Below, piece after piece: positions 1-4,909 of a stretch of 10,006 nt of DNA. The translations under genes and the position numbers were made by a program. Position 1 is the stretch's first letter; each line of letters opens with the position of its first letter. The notes below the pieces were generated by a model. The model had not been told where the DNA came from, made no database searches, and saw only the letters and a program-made list of their open reading frames with translations. This stretch comes from Rhodothermales bacterium. GTDB lineage: Bacteria > Bacteroidota > Rhodothermia > Rhodothermales > VXPQ01. Location: contig JANQSQ010000106.1 of assembly GCA_028283985.1 (NCBI GenBank), positions 1 to 10,006 of the forward strand. Reading direction: 5' to 3'.

Positions 1-1
1 T

Positions 2-94
2 GGCGTGGACAATGTGCTCGACATTACGCGCCCGACTCTTGTACCGTCGCTTCCCGGACGGCGGCTTTACGCCGCTCTCCGCCTCACGCTATAA
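2..94 (+). CDS. C-terminal end of a probable TonB-dependent outer-membrane receptor (5' truncated by the window)
   Basis: An open frame enters from the left edge and stops at TAA 92-94, giving 30 residues. They begin with the string GVDNVLD and end with GRRLYAALRLTL. This is the usual end of a TonB-dependent receptor: an (N/D)NxxD turn, a P-G-R turn, then an aromatic-rich last beta strand with alternating hydrophobics ending in a hydrophobic residue, as recognised by the BAM machinery. Only 34 bp separate it from the HmuY-like lipoprotein, so the two are probably one operon for uptake of haem or a similar ligand across the outer membrane, comparable with the hmuR/hmuY pairing of Porphyromonas. 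The plug domain and most of the barrel lie outside the window, so the substrate cannot be read. The short length is the main uncertainty. Confidence 0.68.
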   Translation, partial: GVDNVLDITRPTLVPSLPGRRLYAALRLTL

Positions 95-128
95 CGCCGC
101 CAACCCTGAAACCCCAACTGCTCTTACC

Positions 129-839
129 ATGAAAACACCTGTTGCTTTCTCCATATTCTTTGGGTTTCTCTTCCTGTTAACCGGCTGCGACAGCACCGAC
201 GCCGAACCGGAGCCGGTACTTCTCGGTGTGAAAATGGCTGAGAATATCCCGGCCGATCCGGCTTCGGGCCGCGATCCCGACACGGGAGCCTCGATCAGCA
301 ACAACCTCTTCACGCTCTACGACCTTGAAGCAGGTTCGATACTTATTCCCTCGTCTCAGACGGATGCCGCCACCCGGCAGCGCGATTCCACATCGACCGC
401 GTGGGACATCGGTTTCAAAGGCACGACAATCATTTTCAACGGGGGCACGAGCGGGCCGGGCGAAGCGGCTGCGCAGATGCTTCCGCAACCCTTTGCCGAG
501 GTCGTCGAAGCGCCCGAAGGGGGCTATATTGCCGACGGAGAGAACACATCCTGCCCGGAGGTCTCCACGCCGGTCGGTCCCGTTCCCGGTTCGCCCTATG
601 CAATCTGCGCGGGCTCGGACAACGGCTGGTACAACTACAATGCCGGGACCATGCTGCTCTCGCCTATTCCGGGTCGCACCATCGTGCTCAGGACAGCGAG
701 CGGAAACTACGCGAAAATACGGATTCTGAGTTATTACCGGAACAATCCGGATCCCCCCGATGCGTCGACTCCGTCCCGGTATTATACGTTCGAGTATGTC
801 CTCCGGCCCGACGGCTCCCGGGACCTGACCTCGGAATGA
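129..839 (+). CDS. HmuY-like haem-binding lipoprotein, histidine-free
   Basis: This is a 236-aa predicted outer-membrane lipoprotein of the HmuY family, which binds haem and hands it to a TonB receptor. The start at 129 is chosen over an in-frame ATG at 12 because it gives a clean signal peptide: a Lys, a hydrophobic core and lipobox LLTGC with Cys20, followed by an acidic stretch. Family-like segments are AWDIGFKGTTIIFNGG (about 91-106), GWYNY (166-170), the stretch IPGRTIVLRT (180-189), NYAKIRILSYY (193-203) and YYTFEYVLRPDG (218-229). No clear Shine-Dalgarno is visible. It sits 34 bp after the TonB-receptor tail, supporting a joint uptake operon. The protein contains no histidine, so the bis-His haem ligation of Porphyromonas HmuY is impossible. 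Met117 and Met175 are possible substitutes, as Met-ligated homologues are known. Cys142 and Cys160 could form a disulphide. A non-haem ligand is an alternative. Confidence 0.85.
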   Translation: MKTPVAFSIFFGFLFLLTGCDSTDAEPEPVLLGVKMAENIPADPASGRDPDTGASISNNLFTLYDLEAGSILIPSSQTDAATRQRDSTSTAWDIGFKGTTIIFNGGTSGPGEAAAQMLPQPFAEVVEAPEGGYIADGENTSCPEVSTPVGPVPGSPYAICAGSDNGWYNYNAGTMLLSPIPGRTIVLRTASGNYAKIRILSYYRNNPDPPDASTPSRYYTFEYVLRPDGSRDLTSE

Positions 840-1108
840 GGGAAACGGATCATGTCGATCCTGCGCTATTGAGCGGGGCGCAGAACGGTTGATCCCGTAG
901 CGTGGCGGGAAAGGCCGGGCGATTCGTATGGTGTTTGCCGGCGATGTGGAGACGAGGTGAAAGGTGATCCGGTGTATCCTCTTTACTCCGAAAGATGTGT
1001 TATATTTAAGGCTGTGCTTTCCGGATTTTCCTTCGATAGCCTCCCGGACCGGCGGGTTTTCCGGCGCGTTCGGTTCTTTTTTCCAACCAACCTCAACAAA
1101 TCCGTATT

Positions 1109-1648
1109 ATGAAGTCCTACCGATTCCTGTGCCTGTTCTCTCTGCTGGCGCTCCTGCTTGCCGCATGCGGCGGCGACGCCTCTGATGGCGACTATGCCGA
1201 TTCTTCCGATGGCGCCGATGCCGCTGCCGAAAGCGATATGGCCTCTGCCGACAGCGGCATGGATGTCGCCGAAGTCGTTCTTCGCCCTGCCGGCGATACG
1301 ATAGCGTTTGACGAGGCCTCGACCTCGTTTACCGTCCAGGCCGGACAGACGGTCAACCTGACCCTGGAGAATGTGGCGACCAGCGAGGTCATGCTGCACA
1401 ACGTCGTCATACTTTTGTCGAATGAAGACGATGTGGCCAACCGCGTGGGGATGGCGGGCATCGCCGCCGGCGAAGCGAATGCATTCGTTCCGGAGGATGA
1501 GGCGATTCTGGCGGCTACGCCGCTCGCACAGCCCGGCGAGACCGTGCAGGTTACGTTCGAGGCTCCCGCGGAACCGGGGACCTATCGTTATATCTGCACC
1601 TATATCGGTCACCATACCCTGATGCAGGGTACGATGATTGTAACCTGA
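1109..1648 (+). CDS. Azurin/auracyanin-type blue-copper lipoprotein
   Basis: This 179-aa protein is a predicted membrane-anchored cupredoxin that carries single electrons between redox partners outside the cytoplasm. Residues 1-20 form a lipoprotein signal with lipobox LAAC (Cys20). Residues 21-53 are a low-complexity linker rich in Asp, Ala, Ser and Gly, and the cupredoxin domain follows from about 54 to 179. All four type-1 copper ligands are visible: His97 in MLHNVV, Cys163 in YICTY, His168 in GHH and Met172 in LMQGTM. Cys-to-His spacing of 5 and Cys-to-Met spacing of 9 equal those of azurin (Cys112, His117, Met121), and the C-terminus copies the azurin pattern of CTxxGHxxLMxG. No Shine-Dalgarno is evident before the ATG. 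A TATATTTA at 1001-1008 resembles the -7 element of Bacteroidota promoters, but no convincing upstream element is seen. It stands alone, so its electron partner is unknown. Confidence 0.93.
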   Translation: MKSYRFLCLFSLLALLLAACGGDASDGDYADSSDGADAAAESDMASADSGMDVAEVVLRPAGDTIAFDEASTSFTVQAGQTVNLTLENVATSEVMLHNVVILLSNEDDVANRVGMAGIAAGEANAFVPEDEAILAATPLAQPGETVQVTFEAPAEPGTYRYICTYIGHHTLMQGTMIVT

Positions 1649-1997
1649 TCGGGCTGATCGTACCGTTCTTCCGGGAACGGGAGATGTAGATACAGGGCGC
1701 TGCCCTGCGCCTGAAACGCTGTGCGGGAGATGCTTTGCGTCGGGGACTGCGCTGTACCGCTGCGTGTCCATGGCGCCGATGGTGATTTGTTGTTTGTGTT
1801 CGGCGGCGATAAGTATTCCGGTCGAGAGAAACCGGGAATAGTGGATTATTATGGTTTTTGGCACGGATATTGTTTAAGAATGATGGTACAGTAAAAAAGG
1901 CCGTTCGGTATATTCCGATGTACGGGTCGTATCGGAAAAGAGATGTAGCCGGCGGGCCGGAATAAACGGTTTATGACATCGCCACGGAGGTAACGAC
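1649..1997. other. Intergenic region with two short hairpins, no gene seen
   Basis: No convincing coding frame was found in these 349 bases. Two small perfect inverted repeats lie just after the azurin gene: arms 1663-1668 and 1675-1680 (6 bp, 6-nt loop) and arms 1693-1698 and 1702-1707 (6 bp, 3-nt loop). Neither is followed by a T-run, so they are weak terminator candidates at best. The last 130 bases become AT-richer and probably hold the promoter of the next lipoprotein; TTGTTT at 1871 and TAAAAA 16 nt further on are possible but poor -35/-10 boxes. Confidence 0.4.
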
Positions 1998-2381
1998 ATG
2001 AAAACCTACGCAAGCATTCCCCTTTTTTTCGCGCTCGCTGTGCTGGTTTCCGGCTGCGTCAGCATAAACCACACCATGCTCGACACAGGACCGGGGTATG
2101 CTCCGGTGCCGGGCCCTGAAGTAGAGGTGTTTTTCGAGCAGGACGAATTGCCGGAGCACACGCGCATTGCGCTGCTCTACGGCAAGACCTTCGAAAACAT
2201 CACCACGGAGAGCAGGTTGATCGAAAAGCTGCGCGAGGCGGCGGGCGCCCTGGGCGCGAACGGCGTGGTGTTGCTCGGCCAGACGGACCTGGGCGGGGAG
2301 ATCAGAATATCCGGCGATCCTTACAGCGGTTTTGGAGAGAGCGGACGGCGCGGTCAGGCGCTGGCTATACGGGTGCATTAG
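1998..2381 (+). CDS. Small lipoprotein of unknown function
   Basis: This is a 127-aa predicted lipoprotein. The signal peptide (about 1-19) ends in lipobox LVSGC with Cys20. The mature part is short: a Pro/Gly-rich stretch (31-40), a beta strand EVEVFFEQDELP, then RIALLYG, a helix TTESRLIEKLREAAGALGA (69-87) and a strand ending in NGVVLLG (89-94). The arrangement of strand, T-x-E-x-x-I-x-K-L-(R/K)-E-x-A-x-x-L-G-A-(N/D)-G-(V/I) and strand is shared by several small uncharacterised envelope lipoproteins, but I cannot name a family with confidence. The start is supported by a strong Shine-Dalgarno GGAGGT at 1986-1991, 6 nt before the ATG, unlike the two preceding genes. No operon partner is visible: about 350 bp lie upstream and a hairpin element follows 41 bp after the stop. 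Confidence 0.82.
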   Translation: MKTYASIPLFFALAVLVSGCVSINHTMLDTGPGYAPVPGPEVEVFFEQDELPEHTRIALLYGKTFENITTESRLIEKLREAAGALGANGVVLLGQTDLGGEIRISGDPYSGFGESGRRGQALAIRVH

Positions 2382-2422
2382 GCGTAGCGCGATAGGGTGG
2401 GCGCGCGTCGCCTGTGTCCGGT

Positions 2423-2462
2423 CAATTACCCTGTTGAGTGATTTTACTCAATGGGGTAATTG
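2423..2462 (+). repeat. Imperfect palindrome, inverted diverged copy of the element at 3607-3640
   Basis: The arms 2423-2440 and 2445-2462 pair over 18 positions around a 4-nt loop. Three of the pairs (2432:2453, 2433:2452, 2440:2445) are G-T/U wobbles when read on the + strand, so + strand RNA or single-stranded DNA would still fold fully. The core TTGAGTGATTTTACTCAA (2434-2451) is the reverse complement, with one difference, of the core at 3615-3632. It begins 41 bp after the lipoprotein stop and is followed by CGTTTT, so it may double as a weak transcription terminator for that gene. Confidence 0.85.
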
Positions 2463-2543
2463 CGTTTTGGGGGGATCCGGCCGGTTCTTCATTCGGCCAG
2501 TAGGATGCGGATCGCCTACGGATTTCTCTTCCGGCCCCGATAG

Positions 2544-2609
2544 GCGCCGGAATCGCGCCAAGATCGCGCCGGAATTGCGCCAAGATCGCGTCGAAAACGC
2601 GCCAGAATC
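2544..2609. repeat. Six tandem copies of an 11-bp unit
   Basis: The block divides into six consecutive 11-mers, approximately GCGCCRRAATC alternating with GCGCCAAGATC. Units 2 and 4 are identical, units 1 and 3 differ by one base, and units 5 and 6 are more diverged. A higher-order 22-bp period is therefore also visible. Because 11 is not a multiple of 3, all frames across it stay open or nearly so, which explains the spurious reading frames here. The block begins immediately beyond the stop codon of the winged-helix remnant on the minus strand. The period is close to one helical turn. Its function is unknown. Confidence 0.85.
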
Positions 2610-2611
2610 GT

Positions 2612-2746
2612 TTATTGTGCGCTTTTGAGTGTCCAATAGGCTCCGCGTCCACTCCCGTGCAATTCGACCAGGCCCAGTTCGCGCAGTATTCCCAATTCTC
2701 TCTGAGTCGTTCTGGTTGATGCCTTCACGCGCAAATGGCGCTGGAA
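2612..2746 (-). pseudogene. Remnant of a winged-helix C-terminus (Fic-type or similar protein)
   Basis: On the minus strand a 44-codon frame runs from just after a TGA (2747-2749) to a TAA at 2612-2614. It has no ATG start, but it reads as a typical winged helix: VKASTRTTQRELGILRELGL, then VELHGSGRGAYWTL. The pattern S-x-R-T-x-Q-R-(D/E)-L-x-x-L-x-x-L-G-L-(V/I)-E, then G-x-G-R-G-x-Y-x-x, is the recognition helix plus wing that ends many Fic-domain proteins and AlbA-type putative transcriptional regulators. Everything upstream of these residues is missing: the preceding DNA belongs to a different minus-strand gene ending at 2762. I read it as the left-over 3' end of a gene deleted or displaced by the neighbouring insertion. 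A living small protein from a non-ATG start cannot be excluded, but no Shine-Dalgarno supports it. Confidence 0.65.
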
Positions 2747-2761
2747 TCACATAAGCCGATA

Positions 2762-3271
2762 TTATTCCCATTCTGTCGCTCTGTGCTTATACGGCTCGAT
2801 TTCTAATACTGCATCACGCAATACCACCGCAAGAGCGTCTTCAACCTCATTTATAGTGGTGCCATGGTTGTATGCACAAGACAGCATCTTGCTTCTGAAA
2901 TTGTCAGCGTCACTGAATTTCCTTTGGCGAATATAGTCGGCGCAAAACCTGTGGATTTCATATTCGGGCTTGCGCTGTAATGAAAAGAAGGGTTCCTTTT
3001 TCACTTCCTTCTTTGCCCAGGATTCCGCATCCAGTTCCTTAGATATGGACTTGCCGAATTCGGTTAGTGCGAGGGGGCTTGTGCCAGCAACCGCCTTCGG
3101 AGGAAGTCGCTCGAAAATGTCCTCCAGTTTGTCGTTTACCGCTTTTTTCCACTCATTCATGCCGCCCACCCAAAGTCCACCAGCCCAAATTGCACCAATC
3201 AAGGCCAGAAGAAGGGTTATGCTTATACCAAGCAACCACTGAACGATATGCAACACGGCTTCTGTGCTCAT
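2762..3271 (-). CDS. Small single-span membrane protein with a helical cytoplasmic domain, function unknown
   Basis: This 169-aa protein has one strongly hydrophobic segment near the N-terminus (about 8-36). An amphipathic charged helix (39-56) follows, then the PPKAVAGTSPLALTEFGKSISKELDA segment (57-82) and a charged helical C-terminal domain (about 100-169). The L-T-(E/D)-(F/L)-G-K-x-I-S-x-x-L-(D/N)-A stretch is one I associate with uncharacterised small membrane proteins, but I cannot assign a function. The start at 3271 is preferred over an upstream in-frame ATG at 3406, because it directly follows an AGAGGA Shine-Dalgarno (complement of 3278-3283), places the membrane segment at the N-terminus, and overlaps the stop of the preceding 57-codon gene as ATGA. 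The pair is therefore translationally coupled. It is transcribed divergently from the DUF4143/NACHT operon and could be an accessory of it or an unrelated neighbour. Confidence 0.8.
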   Translation of the reverse strand: MSTEAVLHIVQWLLGISITLLLALIGAIWAGGLWVGGMNEWKKAVNDKLEDIFERLPPKAVAGTSPLALTEFGKSISKELDAESWAKKEVKKEPFFSLQRKPEYEIHRFCADYIRQRKFSDADNFRSKMLSCAYNHGTTINEVEDALAVVLRDAVLEIEPYKHRATEWE

Positions 3272-3441
3272 TCGGATTCCTCTACGAGAAAGGGATTCTC
3301 GATATACGGCAGCGCTGATTCGGGAATGGGTTCGCCAAAGGGCAGCGAAACGGCAATCCGGCCGGGGCGTTTTTCGATAAGCACTTCCTTGTTTGCGGCT
3401 GACCAAACGACAGAAACGTGCGTGATGTCGGGCTTTTTCAT
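3268..3441 (-). CDS. 57-aa hypothetical protein coupled to the membrane protein
   Basis: This short minus-strand gene is supported by context rather than by homology. It has an ATG at 3441-3439 preceded by AGGGGG at good spacing. Its TGA overlaps the ATG of the next gene as ATGA, the normal sign of coupled translation. The product starts MKKPDITHVSVVW and contains an IEKRPGRIAVSLPFGEPIP segment (22-40), suggesting a small beta-rich soluble protein with no membrane span or signal. I do not recognise a family. The upstream region is shared with the divergent ATPase operon. A TATACT read on the minus strand within 3481-3490 is a possible -10 box, but no clear -35 box accompanies it. Confidence 0.72.
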   Translation of the reverse strand: MKKPDITHVSVVWSAANKEVLIEKRPGRIAVSLPFGEPIPESALPYIENPFLVEESE

Positions 3442-3606
3442 GGCCCCCTATGGAGTTAATCTCGATTGCTCATTTGCTGTAGTATATACTGACCTTGCGG
3501 GGCAAAAGATGCAATGCTGGCTGTGGATTTTTCCCATTTTTCAGGCGGATCCGCAAGATACGGGTGATGGGGGACGGGACTGTGCGCTCGGTGTGAAATT
3601 TGTAAA

Positions 3607-3640
3607 TTACGCTATTGAGTAAAATTACTCAATAGCGTAA
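3607..3640. promoter_or_regulatory. Perfect 16-bp inverted repeat in front of the DUF4143 ATPase gene, putative operator or leader hairpin
   Basis: The arms 3607-3622 and 3625-3640 are perfect reverse complements with a 2-nt AA spacer. The symmetry axis lies in the TTGAGTAAAATTACTCAA core (3615-3632). The element ends 9 nt before the ATG at 3650, where a ribosome-binding site would normally be; none is evident. TTGTAA at 3600-3605 and TAAAAT at 3620-3625 could be poorly spaced promoter boxes within it. It could be a binding site for a dimeric regulator, perhaps autoregulation by the ATPase product, or a leader hairpin controlling translation. A diverged inverted copy lies at 2425-2458. Confidence 0.8.
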
Positions 3641-3649
3641 CCTATAGGC

Positions 3650-4909
3650 ATGAACTCTTTTCAACGCGCTCAAGTCAGTACCCTCGTTCAGCGGCTGGGC
3701 GAAGAGCCTCGCCAGATCATTGCCCTGTTCGGGCCGCGCCAGACCGGCAAGACCACTATCCTGCGTCAGGCGCTGGGGCAAGTACCTTACGAGAGCCTCT
3801 ATCTCGCTCTGGACGAACCCGATTCTTCAATCCCTCGTCCTCCTTTCGATACGGATGAGGCCACTTTTTCTGTGCCCACGGTTCAGAGGGATACGGCTTG
3901 GCTGGTCCGCAACTGGGAAATCGCCCGACGCGAGGCGGAGCGATCAGGCAGATTCGTTCTGGCGTTCGACGAGATTCAAAAGGTTAAAGGCTGGTCGGAG
4001 ATCGTCAAGGGGTTGTGGGACGCCGACCGGGCCAGTGGTTGCCCTTTGCATGTGGTCATCCTTGGCTCGGCTCCGCTTCTCATGCAGTCGGGATTGAGCG
4101 AGAGTCTTGCCGGTCGTTACGAATCCGTCCATGTCAGGCACTGGTCGTTTGCGGAAATGTCCAGAGCCTTCGATTTCGATCTGCCGACCTATCTCTATTT
4201 TGGCGGTTATCCGGGCGCAGCCTCCTTCGTTCGGGAGCCGGACCGGTGGCGGGGCTACATTCTCGATGCGCTCATCGCGCCGAATATCGAGCGAGACCTT
4301 CTGGCGCTGACCCGGGTGGACAAGCCTGCGTTGCTCAGACGACTCTTCGAACTGGGCGCTGCATATTCAGGGGAAATACTGTCCTACAACAAAATGCTGG
4401 GCCAGCTTCAGGACGCTGGCAACACGACCACGCTGGCGCGCTATCTCGACTTGTTGTCGAGCGCTGGCCTGCTTGCCGGCCTGCCGAAGTATTCGAACCG
4501 ACCGCATCTGGGCAAATCCTCCAGTCCCAAATTCAACGTGCTCAACACGGCCCTGATGACAGCCGGTTCGGGGTATTCCTTCGATGAAGCGCAGGCCGAC
4601 AGGACGTATTGGGGGCGCATCATTGAGAGCGCGGTCGGTGCGCACCTGTTCAATACCGCGACATCCGATATCCGTCTTCATTATTGGCGAGAAGGATCGC
4701 TCGAAGTAGATTTTGTTTTGCAACGAGGTGATCGCGCTATCGCCATCGAGGTCAAGAGCGGTTTGCACAGGGGGGCTTTGCCCGGGATGGACGAATTCAA
4801 GAAGCGTTTTCGTTCGCATGATTCGCTGCTTGTCGGGGAAGGCGGTATTCCACTCAGCGAGTTTCTCTCAGTGCCCGCTGGACAATGGTTCAGGGAGGTG
4901 TCGCCATGA
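3650..4909 (+). CDS. AAA ATPase with C-terminal DUF4143 domain
   Basis: This 419-aa protein matches the common AAA_14/DUF4143 ATPase family in length and layout. The P-loop GPRQTGKTT is at 28-36, Walker B FVLAFDEIQ at 102-110 and a sensor-like ILGSAP at 137-142, followed by LSESLAGRYE. The segment at about 165-220 has the usual YLYFGGYPGA and ERDLLAL motifs. A helical winged-helix-like region follows (about 240-285, with NTTTLARYLDLLSSAGLL). DUF4143 has a restriction-endonuclease-like fold, and its likely core residues are present: Glu326, Asp354 in VDFVL, and Glu367/Lys369 in AIEVKSG. The biochemical role of the family is poorly known. Here it starts 9 nt after a perfect palindrome without a visible Shine-Dalgarno, and its stop overlaps the start of the NACHT gene as ATGA. 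The two products are thus likely made together, although most family members I know of appear as lone genes. Confidence 0.93.
   Translation: MNSFQRAQVSTLVQRLGEEPRQIIALFGPRQTGKTTILRQALGQVPYESLYLALDEPDSSIPRPPFDTDEATFSVPTVQRDTAWLVRNWEIARREAERSGRFVLAFDEIQKVKGWSEIVKGLWDADRASGCPLHVVILGSAPLLMQSGLSESLAGRYESVHVRHWSFAEMSRAFDFDLPTYLYFGGYPGAASFVREPDRWRGYILDALIAPNIERDLLALTRVDKPALLRRLFELGAAYSGEILSYNKMLGQLQDAGNTTTLARYLDLLSSAGLLAGLPKYSNRPHLGKSSSPKFNVLNTALMTAGSGYSFDEAQADRTYWGRIIESAVGAHLFNTATSDIRLHYWREGSLEVDFVLQRGDRAIAIEVKSGLHRGALPGMDEFKKRFRSHDSLLVGEGGIPLSEFLSVPAGQWFREVSP
4893..4900 (+). promoter_or_regulatory. Ribosome-binding site that decides the NACHT gene start
   Basis: GGGAGGTG lies inside the last codons of the DUF4143 gene, 5 nt before ATG 4906. 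It favours that ATG, which overlaps the upstream TGA, over the in-frame ATG at 4885. Confidence 0.8.

Noticed and set aside
12..128. Upstream in-frame ATG at 12 for the HmuY-like gene
   Set aside because: It would put 39 residues before the signal peptide and overlap the TonB-receptor tail; ATG 129 directly begins a lipoprotein signal.
1663..1707. Two short hairpins as a rho-independent terminator of the azurin gene
   Set aside because: The stems are only 6 bp and lack a following T-run; left as a note in the intergenic entry.
983..1864. Long minus-strand frame (293 codons) antisense to the azurin gene
   Set aside because: It fully overlaps a gene with unmistakable copper ligands, its product is Arg/Gly/His-rich without any recognisable domain, and GC-rich coding DNA commonly leaves open antisense frames.
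2332..2771. Open frames on both strands across 2332-2771
   Set aside because: They stay open because of the 11-bp repeats, whose period is not a multiple of three, and their products show only repeat-derived Arg/Ala/Gln-rich sequence. Only the 44-codon winged-helix segment is meaningful.
2423..3640. Segment between the inverted palindromes as an insertion sequence or transposon
   Set aside because: No transposase or recombinase is encoded between them and no target duplication was recognised, so only the repeats themselves are reported.
4885..4905. Upstream in-frame ATG at 4885 for the NACHT gene
   Set aside because: ATG 4906 has a GGGAGGTG ribosome-binding site 5 nt upstream and the ATGA overlap; the site lies downstream of 4885 and cannot serve it.
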